Assembly: GCA_001566295.1 (NCBI GenBank)
Contig: KQ964253.1
Location: 1 to 64,000 of the forward strand
Direction of reading: 5' to 3'
Source of the DNA: Microdochium bolleyi
Taxonomy: Eukaryota; Ascomycota; Sordariomycetes; Xylariales; Microdochiaceae
DNA length: 64,000 nt
In this document: positions 8,998 to 19,705 of the stretch, piece after piece
Numbering within the stretch: position 1 is the first letter of the stretch
Layout: the number at the start of each line of letters is the position of its first letter
Position numbers and translations under genes: made by a program
The notes under the pieces: generated by a model
What the model was told of the DNA's origin: nothing
Seen by the model: the letters and a program-made list of their open reading frames with translations, nothing else
Database searches by the model: none

Positions 8998-10657
8998 TCA
9001 GAGTCTGCCCCGACATGCCAGGAAGACGCTGGTCTGCAGCTGGCCTGCGCCCATGCGATTGTACATGATGGGAGGCAATGGGCCACCCGAGTCGTTGCCG
9101 GTCCGGTCGCAGACATGGAAGTCAAAATGGGCGATGAACATGACGGTCGCGACGAGGACGTTCAGTTCGGCGAACTTATGTGCACGCGGGCATCGGGATT
9201 AGCTTTCTCCGCACACAGTACCAGCCATCAAGAAGCACTCACTCTTCTCGCCGGGCAGGTGTGCTTTCCTGAGCCCCAGCCCAGATAGCCATGAGCGACG
9301 TCACTGCCTTGGGGCCTGTCCCCCATGAACCGACGGGGATCCCACGTCAGGGGATTGGGGTAAAGTGACTCGTCCATGTGCGTGTCGGCTGTGGCGTGCA
9401 CTGCGAGGCTCCCTTGCGGGATGACAAAGCCAGTGTCTCCAATCTCGAGATCGTTGGGGCTGATGTTTTTCCTCACCACTGCGCCGGCCATGGTGAAACG
9501 AATGCTCTCAGCGATGGCTGCCCGCAGGATCGGAAACCGGGTCTCCCAATCATGGACAGTCAGTGTCTGCAAGATTTCCACTAGCGGCGCTGTTGGCCTC
9601 TGCGTCAAGGCGCGCTGGCTCTCGATGACTGTGTCGATCTCGGCGCGCATTCTCTCAAGCCACTCGTGCTCGACGGCGAGGCAGCAAATGTTGTACACAG
9701 TCGAGAAGGTGGTGTTAAAGACGCCGGCGAGAACGGCGCCAATAACAGAGAGCGACTGCATCCCGATTCCCAAGTCAGCATCCATCAGCATCTGCAGCAT
9801 GTCATGCTCGGTGCGCCCTGCCGCCTTGCGCTCTCGCGCAATCCGGGAGACGGTGAAGTGCAGCTTCGCGTACCCCCAGATCTTGCGCATCTTCGAGGGC
9901 GTAGGCAGCCACGGCATCAAGATGTCAATGTACGGCGAGTCCTCGAGCGGTGTGTACACATTCCAAGTCTCGCGCAGCAGTGAAGGGTCGTTGGCGATCT
10001 CATGCACCCCGGCCACGCGATGTGTGAGCTGGAACATCAGAAGACCCAGGAACTTCTGGGCGTCAACGACGGCTAAGCCCCCCTTCTCGATGGTCGTACT
10101 ACGGATGTTGCGCATGTAGGAGTCGCAGTCCGAGACGAGATGGTGAAGGCTGGTGGCCAGGTGATCGGTCTGTGTGCAGCGCTTGTAGATGAGCATTGCC
10201 CGTCGCATCGAGTCCCGCGTGAGCTCGCTGATGTCCAGGAAACTCCCAAAGAGCGCAGCAAACCTGGAGAACACCTCATGTTAGATGGGAGCCATCACAG
10301 CGGAGTCGGCCGTACTCGCCCTGCTCCTGGATCCAGACCCCGGGCTGTCTGGAAGCTGGTCCGCGCAGCCTCACCCGAGACAACGACGATGTGGTTTCCG
10401 CCATGCCAGAAACTGAATTGGCCAGTGATGCTTTGCCTGATGCCTTCGGCCAGGTAGTTTGCCCTCGAAGTCACGAACTCCTGCGAGCCCAAGACGCCAC
10501 TGCCTTCCTTGTACAGCGGGGGTGCGCCGGGTGGGAGCTTTACAAGCAATCGCGTGAGGACGCGCCACGCCAACAGTGCTAGAGTTAATGCTTCCACGGC
10601 ACAGGCTGTGGAAGATTGGCTCCAGTACCATTGAACCGATTGCACAAGGACTCCCAT
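8998..10657 (-). CDS. Cytochrome P450 with atypical haem loop
   Basis: Haem-thiolate monooxygenase of 511 aa in three exons: 10657-10320, 10263-9243 and 9174-8998. Intron 2 (9175-9242) is GT-AG. Intron 1 keeps frame only if it is a GC-AG intron (10319-10264, donor GG|GCGAGT, branch CTAAC). Using the GT two bases further on would break the frame. An N-terminal hydrophobic anchor (AVEALTLALLAWRVL) follows the chosen start; an earlier in-frame ATG exists at 10786. Motifs are AGVFNTTFST in the I-helix, ESIR (ExxR, residue 365), and the haem loop GWGSGKHTCPARR with Cys449. The residue two after Cys is Ala instead of the common Gly. The GxGxHxC style resembles the CYP7/CYP8/CYP51-like shape; the substrate is unknown. 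Confidence 0.87.
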
Positions 10658-11097
10658 GATGCTGCTGTACAAGGTGGAAAGTGCGGTGAAGGATAAACGA
10701 GTAGCGAGGGGTGGAAAGTGCGTGAGATCAAGAGATAGCAGCGTTCCCAATGGTGCGGTAATTTGGCCTGTATCTGAACTGGCCACAGCCTATTAGGGTT
10801 GCAGCTGAAGAGGGGTACACTGCAAGATGTAAGACCTTTGGTGCAGTCATCACACGTTTGCGGGATTGTTTCTCGATTCAGACAGAGTGCTGCGCAGTGA
10901 TTAGAGGAATCAAATTCTCGTTTAGAAAATCTACAAAAACAGAACATGCTAATATGCCAGCCATTCCCAACCATGCTCCTCTACCGTCTACCAATGCTTA
11001 TAATTCTCAGGCTGCTTGACAATGTAGTCCTGATCGGGGGCGGAGTCGCTAATCGAACAAGTTAGCAGCGGCAAACAAAGTCTGTCCGCCTCAAGGA
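10658..11097. other. Gap between P450 and esterase-like gene
   Basis: This 440-bp stretch upstream of the P450 start and downstream of the esterase stop presumably carries the P450 promoter. No clear TATA box or other feature stands out. Confidence 0.45.
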
Positions 11098-12330
11098 TCA
11101 TACGTACTGCAAGCTGAACCTCCCAAAGAACTCCAATATCATCTCCGTGGCATTGAACGTCGCGGTCACGGGGCGTTCGTTGAACTCGTATGTCTTGGGC
11201 CACTCGTGCTCGCCGCCATGCCAGACGAGCGACACGAGCCCGCGCGGGTCTGTGTGCTCGCCGTAGACGTACCGCTTCGAGTCCGCGCCGAGCTTCTTGT
11301 TCCTGTCACCGCCGAGCCCGGCCCCGCTGGTGGTGCGGCTGGCAGGAAATGGAGCGGGCAGCCTGTCGGACGTGCGGTCCGAGGTACGGATGTCCTCCGG
11401 GTCGAGCCCGTTGAGGCGCGCCCAGTCGGCAATCCAATGATTCAGCCCAGGTGCGCAGGCCAGGTGTGAGGGCCCTTGGTCCCCACCGGGGTACGGGACT
11501 ATGGTATCGCCGTTGCCGTGGAACGCCATGATTGGGATGCCTTTGCGGCCCGGGTTGCACGGGATTGGGTCGTCCCGGGGATGGCAGTGGACGGCCTTGG
11601 CTGTGTCCGCGATGAATGTGGTGACTTTCGGGTCGTTGAGCTGGTCCCAGCTGAGCCCCGCAGGCAAGTCGGGCCAGGGATAGAGGTAGGCGCCTGAGAC
11701 GGGAGCGAAGGCGGCGAACTGCTTCGAGAGGTCTGCGTGACAGGCGAGCATGTTGGTCATGCCGCCGCCCTGGCCGAGACCCGTGGCGTAGATGCGGTTC
11801 TCGTCGACGCACAGCTCGTCCTTGACCTGGTCGAGCACCATCTGCACAAACAACATGTCGTCGACGCCCCGGAGCGCGATGGCCGGGGAGACCTGCCACA
11901 TCTTGCCGGCATACTGCTGGGTCGACTCCGGGTACACGAGGATGTAGTTGGTGCCGGGCGTGTTGTGCTCGGGGCGGAACAGCTCGCCCACAGCTTCCTG
12001 GAGGAGGGGGTTGGCGTTGTCGTCGTGGAAGGCGAAGATGACTGGCGACGGCTTGGTGGCATCGTAGCCCGGGGGAAGCCACAGGCCGTACCTCCGGTCC
12101 CGGCCGACTCCAGTCGTGGGTACTGTCAGGTTCATTGGCGCAAGGTCATCGCGAGGCACCCGCGGCGGCTTCCCGCAGCCTCTGGAGGCGACAGGCGGCG
12201 CTTGTGCCCGGGGCTGATATGGCCAGATCCTGCGGTGCCGGTGCTGTTTGTGCTCGTGTGCGTCAGGCGTGGGGGAGCCAGCCGCTGCGAGAACGGCGAA
12301 CCCCGCGGTGAAGGCGGCCCAGAAATGCAT
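11098..12330 (-). CDS. Secreted CE1/LpqC-like esterase, nucleophile lost
   Basis: Single-exon protein of 410 aa, similar in layout to fungal feruloyl/acetyl-xylan esterase and PHB-depolymerase-like alpha/beta hydrolases. The start at 12330 gives a signal peptide (MHFWAAFTAGFAVLAAAGS); an in-frame ATG at 12417 would bury it. Recognisable blocks are YGLWLPPGYD, VIFAFHDDN, NRIYATG, GIPIMAFHGNGDTIVPYPGG (acid loop) and the histidine of GGEHEWP (His375). The elbow should read G-x-S-x-G but here is GLGQG: residue 186 is Gly (GGC), one base change from Ser (AGC). If the read is right the protein probably cannot act as a serine esterase and may only bind its ligand. All other landmarks remain and no stop is present. 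Confidence 0.85.
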   Translation of the reverse strand: MHFWAAFTAGFAVLAAAGSPTPDAHEHKQHRHRRIWPYQPRAQAPPVASRGCGKPPRVPRDDLAPMNLTVPTTGVGRDRRYGLWLPPGYDATKPSPVIFAFHDDNANPLLQEAVGELFRPEHNTPGTNYILVYPESTQQYAGKMWQVSPAIALRGVDDMLFVQMVLDQVKDELCVDENRIYATGLGQGGGMTNMLACHADLSKQFAAFAPVSGAYLYPWPDLPAGLSWDQLNDPKVTTFIADTAKAVHCHPRDDPIPCNPGRKGIPIMAFHGNGDTIVPYPGGDQGPSHLACAPGLNHWIADWARLNGLDPEDIRTSDRTSDRLPAPFPASRTTSGAGLGGDRNKKLGADSKRYVYGEHTDPRGLVSLVWHGGEHEWPKTYEFNERPVTATFNATEMILEFFGRFSLQYV

Positions 12331-14020
12331 CGTCACTCGGAGGACCGCAGTGGCATCTCGTTGTCCTGCAGTTCGTGAAGACGGCGGTAGCGGCAGAGGT
12401 GACCAGGGCCGCGGCAAGATGGTGGGAGCACAATGAGAAAGCGAGCCACGGGGATGTTGTAAATGCTCGCGAGGCAGGATGAGCAGAAGGTAGCGGCGTG
12501 CTCGTGGTCAGGCATGTGGCTCTCCTCACGACGCTCGAGGATCGTTCATCTGCGCTAGGACAGGGACCAAGCTTGGCGAGGACCGCTAAAAACCGTGGGT
12601 TTGCTTACTGGATGGTGCCGAGAGACCCCTGGCCCGTTACTGGTGGCGGTTTTGCAATGACGCGATTTCTTGTTGGCCGACGCGTGTGCGGAGTGCTCTC
12701 CGTCGTGCATGAATGCGAATGCAGACTGTGGGTTCCTTGCTGCTGAAATACGAGGGCACAGTCTCGGCCGGCGAGTAGCCACGGGCCAAGACCTTGATGC
12801 GCACCGCATAACCTACCGGCCTGGCAATTGTAAATGCACTGGGGACACAGGAATGGCAGTGGCAGATCTGCAACGACGCCGCCACCAACCGATGGCTGGT
12901 GAGACATGCAGAGCTCAACTAAAGATAGGCTGGTTCCGTGCCGAAGAACGCGGGTGGCTTGAGTTTTCCCGGGGACGCCATGCGGTACGCTGTGTGAACG
13001 GCGGTCGCAAGGGGCAAAGGTGCCGCAAATGCTATGCAGGTACCTACACATTTTGACCAGTTCTGCACTCATCGATCTCGGCAAACACTCCAGAGGATCA
13101 GGAGGGCTGCCGAGGAAGGGAAGGGTGATGGAAGGGGACCGGCTCAGTCATCAACATGGCCTGGCGACCTGGAGGATCGACAGGGCGAGGGCAGTTGAGG
13201 CTGTGCAGCGGGTGCCACGCGGCTTGGGGCCGGCGCTTGGGCGAGCGGCGAGTCGCAGGCCAAGAGACCCCAAGAGGCCCCAAGAGGCCCCAGGAGGCTG
13301 GCCCCTGAAAGCAAGATGCCCCTTTTCCCCTGAGGGCCCACTGCTCGCCTGCCAGCCAGTCAACCGTGAGTGCTTCCACCTTGCCATGGCATTCTGCTGG
13401 ACGCGTAGGACGTTTGGGAGGCCATTTCCTCTCGAAGCACCCCAAGATGCGCTGTTTCCGCCTGCCGTGACCTGAGCCTGCATGCCATTGCTGTCTGTGA
13501 CTCGCTTGACACCCCGGGCCACGGGCCAGGGCAAGCAACAAGGCGGTAGACTGAGCCAAGCAACGGCACTAATCGACTTGACGTCGTCCAAGGCGATCAC
13601 AAGGCCGTGCATGAACCCCTGTCTGGATGTGCCTCTGTCACTCCGGTGCTGCCAGACCTGAGCTCAATCCCCACTCGCTGTGGGATCCTTCCCGCAATCC
13701 CTCCTTCTCCCATCCTTTCCCACTACCGACGCCTTGACTGTTCAAGCTGCTTCTCGACCATAGACCACGCTCTCTGCCGGTACTGCGACCCCGGACGACG
13801 CGGACACGGCGACACTCACGCTCGTTCACCCACTTCCGCCGACTCTCGCTCCTTTCGCCTACCTCGCCTCCACCGCCGAGGACAGGCTCTCACCTCGTGC
13901 CTGACACAGCGACTTTGGCTCTTCCGATTCTCGCCTGAAGAGCGCTGGGTGTAACCCCGACCACAACGCCCCCTTGGGCTGCGCTTCTCCCGTCTCCGTT
14001 TTTTCAACCATTTTCGAATC
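12331..14020. other. Long intergenic region with GH76 5' leader
   Basis: No supportable gene in 1.7 kb; the several overlapping short frames have no family features. A small 10-bp tandem repeat lies at 13261-13300. From about 13640 to 13980 the plus strand is pyrimidine-rich (repeated TCCC, CTCC, CTTT runs), the usual look of a fungal promoter and 5' leader. It leads into the GH76 gene. Confidence 0.5.
13261..13300. repeat. 10-bp tandem repeat, four units
   Basis: Units read CAAGAGACCC, CAAGAGGCCC, CAAGAGGCCC and CAGGAGGCTG. A short minisatellite in non-coding DNA. Confidence 0.8.
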
Positions 14021-15777
14021 ATGGTTCGCTTCAGTCTTCAGAGCCTGGCCCTCGCCGGGCTGGCTGTCCAGCAGGCCTCGGCAGCTCTGCCTCCCGTCGA
14101 CTTTGACGACAACAGTGCGTTGCCCCAGCTGCTTCTTCGCCGTCCCTACCGGAAGCTTTTCACGATCTTTCCGCTGCCTTGGCGGCTCGAGTGAGCCACC
14201 GAGGCACAATGAGACCTCTTTTGCCCTTTCTGGTCAGCTGGGGAAACCATCTCACTGCATGGCCCCCAACCCGCTCGTCCATCCGCCGATGCCTCAACTC
14301 CTCCGTTCCGGGTCGGATGGTCTCTTGCATGCTGTACCCGGGCTTCTCACCCCTCCACTACATCCTTCGCTCCATTTGCCCACACCATGACACTCCATAC
14401 TGACCCCAGCCGCAGAGTCGATCGCTGCTGCAGCCAAGCTGGTTGCCGAAGACATGCTGAGCTTCTACCCGCCATACAAGGGCGTTCTCGGCTGGACTAT
14501 CGGTATCCTGCCCGGCCCGCCACCCGACGGCGACTACTACTGGTGGCAGGGCGGTGCTATGTGGGGGACGCTCCTCGACTACAGACACTACACCGGCGAC
14601 ACAAGTTTTGACAAGTACATCTCGGACGCCATGACGCACCAGGTCGGCGCCAACCGGGACTACAACCCTCGTAACTGGTCGGCCTCCATGGGCAACGACG
14701 ATCAGGCGTTCTGGGGCATGTCGGCCATGATCGCGACAGAGACCGGCTACACCGACCCCCCGCCCGCCGATGCGCAGTGGCTGTCTCTCGTCCAGGCCAT
14801 CGTCAACGAGCAGACGAGCATGGACCGCCGCGCTCCAGACGACGGCACGCCGTGCTCATGGGGTCTGCGCTGGCAGGTGTACCCCACCAACAACGGCTAC
14901 GACTACATCAACACCATCAGCAACGCGTGCTACATGAACATGGCGTCCCGGCTCGGCAGGTACTTCGGCAACACCACGTACCTCGGTGTGGCCGAGAGGA
15001 CGTACTTCTTCATGAAGAAGCTCGGCTACATCAGCGACAAGTACGACGTCTACGACGGCGCCCATCTGCCCAAGTGTGACGACATCAACAAGTTCCAGTT
15101 CTCGTACAACTCGGCCCTGCTGCTCCAGAGCGCCGCGTACATGTACAACGCGACCAACGGCGACGCCAAGTGGAAGACGGAGCTCGACGGACTCGTCAAG
15201 CGGACCATCGAGGTCTTCTTTGGCGACCAGGGCATCGCCTTCGAGCTCAACTGCGAGACGCAAAAGTGCACGACCGACATGGAGAGCTTCAAGGGGTACC
15301 TGCACCGCTGGATGGCCAGCGCCATGATCAACGCGCCGTACACCCGCGATACGATCCTGCCCGTGCTGCGGTCGTCGGCTAAGGCCGCGCTCAAGACGTG
15401 CACGGGTGGCGACAACGGGCGCATGTGCGGCTTCCGCTGGCGGAGCGGTGCTTTTGATGTAAGCTTTTCTTCTACTTGCTACTTCGCAGGTTAACATGAC
15501 ACTGACATGGCATTTTTCACTTCCACAGAAGCTCTCAGCCGGCCACCAGATGAATGTCCTGGGTGCCCTGGTCTCGACAATGAACCCGGCCTCTGTCAAG
15601 GCCCTGCGGACGAACGCGACGGGCACGAGCAAGGGCAACTTCAACGCGGGATCCGACGCGACGGACCTCAACGCCTTCGCGCCCATCACGACCGGCGACA
15701 AGGCCGGCGCGGGCATCGTCACTGCCATGATCATGGCCGCGGCGCTCGGCGCGTTCGCCTGGATGAGCCTCGACTAG
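14021..15777 (+). CDS. GH76 endo-1,6-alpha-mannanase, DFG5/DCW1-like
   Basis: GPI-type cell-wall protein of 461 aa in three exons: 14021-14114, 14416-15458 and 15529-15777 (introns 301 and 70 bp, GT-AG). Signal peptide MVRFSLQSLALAGLAVQQASA. The GH76 core includes YYWWQGGAMWGTLLDY and the adjacent catalytic Asp pair in MGNDDQAFWG (Asp126-Asp127), followed by CSWGLRWQ and NAC/CDD cysteines. The C-terminus ends with a hydrophobic tail (AGAGIVTAMIMAAALGAF) after a small-residue stretch, as for GPI addition. Dfg5/Dcw1 proteins act on the mannan of GPI glycans to link mannoproteins into the wall. The family is known; the exact role here is inferred. The first intron is unusually long for this window. 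Confidence 0.93.
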
Positions 15778-16157
15778 AGACCAGCCTGCGCCGGGCTGTG
15801 GGCGAGCCTCGCATGTCATATTCTTCCACCACAATACCATCTTTCCGCGTTGCTTTCACATTCACTCAATCAATGGCGCACATCAGACAGTTAGACTTGG
15901 GTTCTGCTTATCTCCCCTACCAGTGGATCATCTTGTATATAATAGAAGATCAGCTTGTTCTCAAAAGAATGAGGGTCTGATTGTGACCCTTCAAAACTTC
16001 GTGCGTGCTACATGAATTCAGCGGAAACGCATCCTAGCACTGCATGAGACCTACCTGAAGTTGCATGTGGATCCTCCGTCCTGCAGAATCTCACCGACGA
16101 CAATGTACCTACCGTCTTACCTTTCATGAGTCTGCTGGTGGCCATTGAGCGCCACCG
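15778..16157. other. Convergent 3' flank
   Basis: Non-coding DNA between the stops of the GH76 gene and the ankyrin gene. It contains a TATATAATAGAAGATC stretch, likely 3'-UTR or poly(A) signal DNA. Nothing else seen. Confidence 0.5.
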
Positions 16158-18995
16158 TCACAGTGGACGTGGAGGCAGTCCCGACACGTGCTGCAAATAC
16201 GCAGTCACGCCTGCGCGGTTCAGGTCCTCCGCCTCTGTCTTCACTCGGGCTTGGACGAGTCCCGCGTCCTCGGTTCGTTCCAGGTCGATCCTGATCTGCA
16301 GGGCTATTGACAAGCACAAGCCGAACTTCTCCCCCGGCAAACCTCTCGCTGGTGATGGTGGTGCCCCTGGATACTCCTGCAAGACAGGGTACATCAGCGC
16401 GTAAATCTTACCTACTCCTGAAAGCCCTGAACCGTCGAGGCTCGATATCTCAGCTCCGTGCTCAAGCAGCAGGACGAGCGTCTCGGTGCCACGCCATGCC
16501 CGGTTGATGTCTGCCGCCCTGTGCGGGGTGCGCTCAGGCGTCCGTTCGACTTTGGTCCGAGCCGATTCCAGGAACACGTGCAGCAGGCTGTTTCGGGATG
16601 GGGCGTCCAATAATGTCTTGTCGGTCGTTGCTGCGACGGCAGCCAGCATGACCCGAAGCAGGTCTGGCCTCCACTTCCTCACCATATCGTACATGGCCTC
16701 TTGGAGGTCTTCGGCGTGCCAAGAGGCTGGTGGGTGGTACTCGAGGATCACCGAGAGCACCTCGGGCTGTTTGCAGCCGTCAGCCTGCTCGAGGAGAAAG
16801 CACTCCGCGATCCCAAACCTCACACCATGGTTCAGGAATGCTCGCAGTAGGCCTCCTGGGGGCTTGGCCTCGTCGGGGTCGTGGCTGGCCCGTATGACCA
16901 GTCCGAATGGGCTGTCACCACGGACGTTGTTCTTCTGAGGGTCGGCGCCCTTCTGAAGGAGCAGTGTCGCGATGTCTGTGCGCGACCTCGTGACAGCATA
17001 GTGTAAGGCCGTCATTCCCTCCATGTCCGCGTGCTCGATTCCGCCGTACCGTGCTAGGAAAAGCTCGACGGTGGCCAGCTCGATGCCTCTGTGCTTGATC
17101 AAGTCGCTGAGTATCCCGGACTTCTTGATGGCTGGCCCACAAGTGTGCTCGGCAAAGTCTAGCAGTAAGGCCAAACACCGTGTAAACCTCTCCGTAAACT
17201 TCGGGTTGGATCTGAGTCGTGGTCGGGGTCTACAAATCAGCATCTCGAGCAGGTGCCGCGCCTGCTCCATGGTGAATATTTGACCTTGCCACTTCTCGAG
17301 CAGCGTTCCAAGAAGTTCCCCGTCGTAGGCGGAGACTGCCGCTCCTGCAGCGGCATACTTCTGCTCCGGGGTGGCAGCAGCCCCAGCGGCCAACAGCAGA
17401 TTGACGAGGGCCAGTTTGCCAGGCACCCTGTCAGAATCATGCGCCGCAACAACTGCCAGCACACCTGGACGTGAAGCGTCATCGCAAAAACTCATCGCGC
17501 CGCGATCGACCAAGAGAGACATCATCTCCATGGTAGGTGCCGTGACTCGACAGACACAAGCATCGTGGAGGATCGGCCGGATGCTCCTGTGCATCGGGTG
17601 GTCGAGTCCGGGAAACCGCTCGAGCAGGAACTTGACCAGCTCAATCTTCCCAGCGATCACGGCGATCGCCAGTGGTGATAGGGCATCCGAGTTCGGGTCC
17701 ACGTCCCAGCTGCGGTCCACAGGGAGAAGCTCAAGCAAGAGCTCAATACGAAGCTGGACATTGTCCTGGTCCTGATAGTGTGCGGTGAACATGCTCGTCT
17801 CGAACCTGTCCACCGAATAGCTTCTACAGCAGTACCTCGCCATCTGAAGTTTGTCGCACTCGGCAATGCGCGCCCCGAAATTCAAAAGTCGACGGGCATC
17901 TCGGAATCGTGCTGTAACCAGGGCGTCCTCCAGAAGGGTGGATGTACACAATTGGGAGCCCATGTCGCTGTCCTCTTCACTGTCGAGCTTTGCCCCGTGG
18001 TCGAGGAGCCACTCCACTGCCTCCCAGCGGCTGTACGCGTAAGCGTAGGTGATTGGAGGCTGTCTTTTGTCGTCAAGGCAGTCCACGGCAAGTTTGTCGC
18101 TGTGCTTCTGAAGGAGTTCGTCGAGCAGCGCAGTGTCGCCGAGGGCAGCCGCTGAGTGAAGAGCCGTCAGCACTGGCCGATCTGCGAGGGTGTGGCCGTT
18201 GGTGCGTCGCAATGGAGCACTCAAGCGCGGTGAGGCACCTCTGGAGATGAGAAGCTGGGCGATGGACAGCCTCCCGCGGCAGAATGCCACATGCAAGGGC
18301 GTCCAGTACCCTCCCCCCGGCCCTGTACCGGGCTGTCTGGCTGTCAGCCCAGGCATGGCTCTGCACTCACAGAACCCCCGGGAAGGCGCATCGATCTCCG
18401 CGCCTGCGTCAAGCAGAGCCGTGACGATCTCGTCGTGACCATGTCGGACAGCCATGTGGAGCGCTGAGCACTCGCACTGGCCGGGTTCTGGAAACCAACA
18501 GGTGCACTGGCCGAAGCGGCGCCGTCTTTCGTCGTCGTCCGTGGTGAGCATCGTTGGGTCGTCTACATCATACATGACGGGTGCTCGTGGCAGGCCTCTG
18601 GACGCATGGTCGTCGGCTTCGAGAAAGGTGAATGGGCTTATCCTGCTCGGCCTCACGCGGAACCTCGGTCCACCCATGGCCCGGGCAGGCATCGTGAGAT
18701 TGTTCAGCGGGCCCAGAGCGCCAGGCGGAGCCATGTTATTCTCGAAGTTCCACATATAGTTGGGATCTGCGCCAGCCGCCAGGACCTTGCGGAGCGTGTC
18801 GAGCCTCCCGTGGACGGCCGCCCAGAAAAGTGCCTGCTTCTGAGGCGATTTCGCAACGCGGAGGTAGAGCACGTGGTCCACGACGGCGAAGAACCTCCGG
18901 CCGCTGGCGGCGAGGCTCGCAATGTCGCAAAAGCGCCCGAAGCAGAGGGCGATAATGCGGACGATTTCGGGCGGCAATTGGGCGAATCCAGGCAT
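16158..18995 (-). CDS. Large F-box-like/ankyrin repeat protein
   Basis: Open frame of 945 aa without need of introns. The first 45 residues (FAQLPPEIVRIIA to FFAVVDHVLY) look like an F-box: LP-E-I-I spacing followed by a hydrophobic core. Ankyrin units follow through most of the protein, for example HGRLDTLRKVLAAGADPN, GHDEIVTALLDAGAEID, GRLSIAQLLISRGASP and SRTDIATLLLQKGADPQ. This layout suits a substrate adaptor of an SCF ubiquitin ligase; the target is unknown. TATAAA on the minus strand at 19097-19102 is about 100 bp upstream and supports this start. A possible donor-like GTAAGAT near 16405 could shorten the C-terminus if spliced. Confidence 0.85.
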   Translation of the reverse strand: MPGFAQLPPEIVRIIALCFGRFCDIASLAASGRRFFAVVDHVLYLRVAKSPQKQALFWAAVHGRLDTLRKVLAAGADPNYMWNFENNMAPPGALGPLNNLTMPARAMGGPRFRVRPSRISPFTFLEADDHASRGLPRAPVMYDVDDPTMLTTDDDERRRRFGQCTCWFPEPGQCECSALHMAVRHGHDEIVTALLDAGAEIDAPSRGFCECRAMPGLTARQPGTGPGGGYWTPLHVAFCRGRLSIAQLLISRGASPRLSAPLRRTNGHTLADRPVLTALHSAAALGDTALLDELLQKHSDKLAVDCLDDKRQPPITYAYAYSRWEAVEWLLDHGAKLDSEEDSDMGSQLCTSTLLEDALVTARFRDARRLLNFGARIAECDKLQMARYCCRSYSVDRFETSMFTAHYQDQDNVQLRIELLLELLPVDRSWDVDPNSDALSPLAIAVIAGKIELVKFLLERFPGLDHPMHRSIRPILHDACVCRVTAPTMEMMSLLVDRGAMSFCDDASRPGVLAVVAAHDSDRVPGKLALVNLLLAAGAAATPEQKYAAAGAAVSAYDGELLGTLLEKWQGQIFTMEQARHLLEMLICRPRPRLRSNPKFTERFTRCLALLLDFAEHTCGPAIKKSGILSDLIKHRGIELATVELFLARYGGIEHADMEGMTALHYAVTRSRTDIATLLLQKGADPQKNNVRGDSPFGLVIRASHDPDEAKPPGGLLRAFLNHGVRFGIAECFLLEQADGCKQPEVLSVILEYHPPASWHAEDLQEAMYDMVRKWRPDLLRVMLAAVAATTDKTLLDAPSRNSLLHVFLESARTKVERTPERTPHRAADINRAWRGTETLVLLLEHGAEISSLDGSGLSGVGKIYALMYPVLQEYPGAPPSPARGLPGEKFGLCLSIALQIRIDLERTEDAGLVQARVKTEAEDLNRAGVTAYLQHVSGLPPRPL

Positions 18996-19705
18996 GGCGG
19001 GTGGTGCTGTGGCAGTACGTTACCTTGGAACGGGATGGTGGGGAGGTGTGAACGGCGGCATGACCAGAAAGATTGCTATGGTGCGGTCGTGGGCCATTTA
19101 TAGATGATGGCAGAGTAAGACAATGGAAGGAGGTCGTGTGGTTCCGCGGGGCTGCCGCTGCTGCCTGGATCGTGGCGGTTGCCGAGGGACTTGCCCCGGT
19201 CAACTTTCAAGCCACGAACGAGCACACTAACCTTGCAGCAAAGGGCGAACCATGACGGCAATTGGGATCGACTAGATGGATTGTTCTCTCTGTCTAAACC
19301 AGTACGCTATGGGAGGCCTGGTGTTGCTGTGCTTCTTGTCCTCTCAGTCCCGTGTGGGAGGAAACCGACCTGCGGCCTCCTCGAAATTCTCAACAGCTGG
19401 CTCAAGCCCATGCACCCTGTCGCTAAGAGTCATGAATCTACAAAACACCTACAACGCCCTTGTGTCGCATCTGCACTTGTGCTACCCTTCTTGTTGTCGA
19501 GCTGCGGCAGGCTGACACGGAAAAACAAGCAATAAACATTGGTAACCCTTGCGCCTGTAAATGAAACGGTCAACGAGATGGCAAGGTCTGCCAGTGGCCA
19601 TGTGTCCGTCTTCCTGCGTGTTATCCGTCACGGGGGATGCCAGCGAATTTCAGAAAGTCTGTTCCTGTGCAAGACTCTCAATAATGCCACGACAGCCTAT
19701 GTGCT
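18996..19705. other. Promoter of ankyrin gene and 3' flank
   Basis: Contains the minus-strand TATAAA at 19097-19102 for the ankyrin gene. No other gene or repeat supported. Confidence 0.5.

Noticed and set aside
8531..9016. 161-aa minus-strand frame
   Set aside because: Overlaps the last exon of the second P450 in another frame and shows no family features or signal.
13098..13612. 150-aa minus-strand frames over the 10-bp repeat
   Set aside because: Three overlapping frames of similar length and no domain: typical of GC-rich non-coding DNA.
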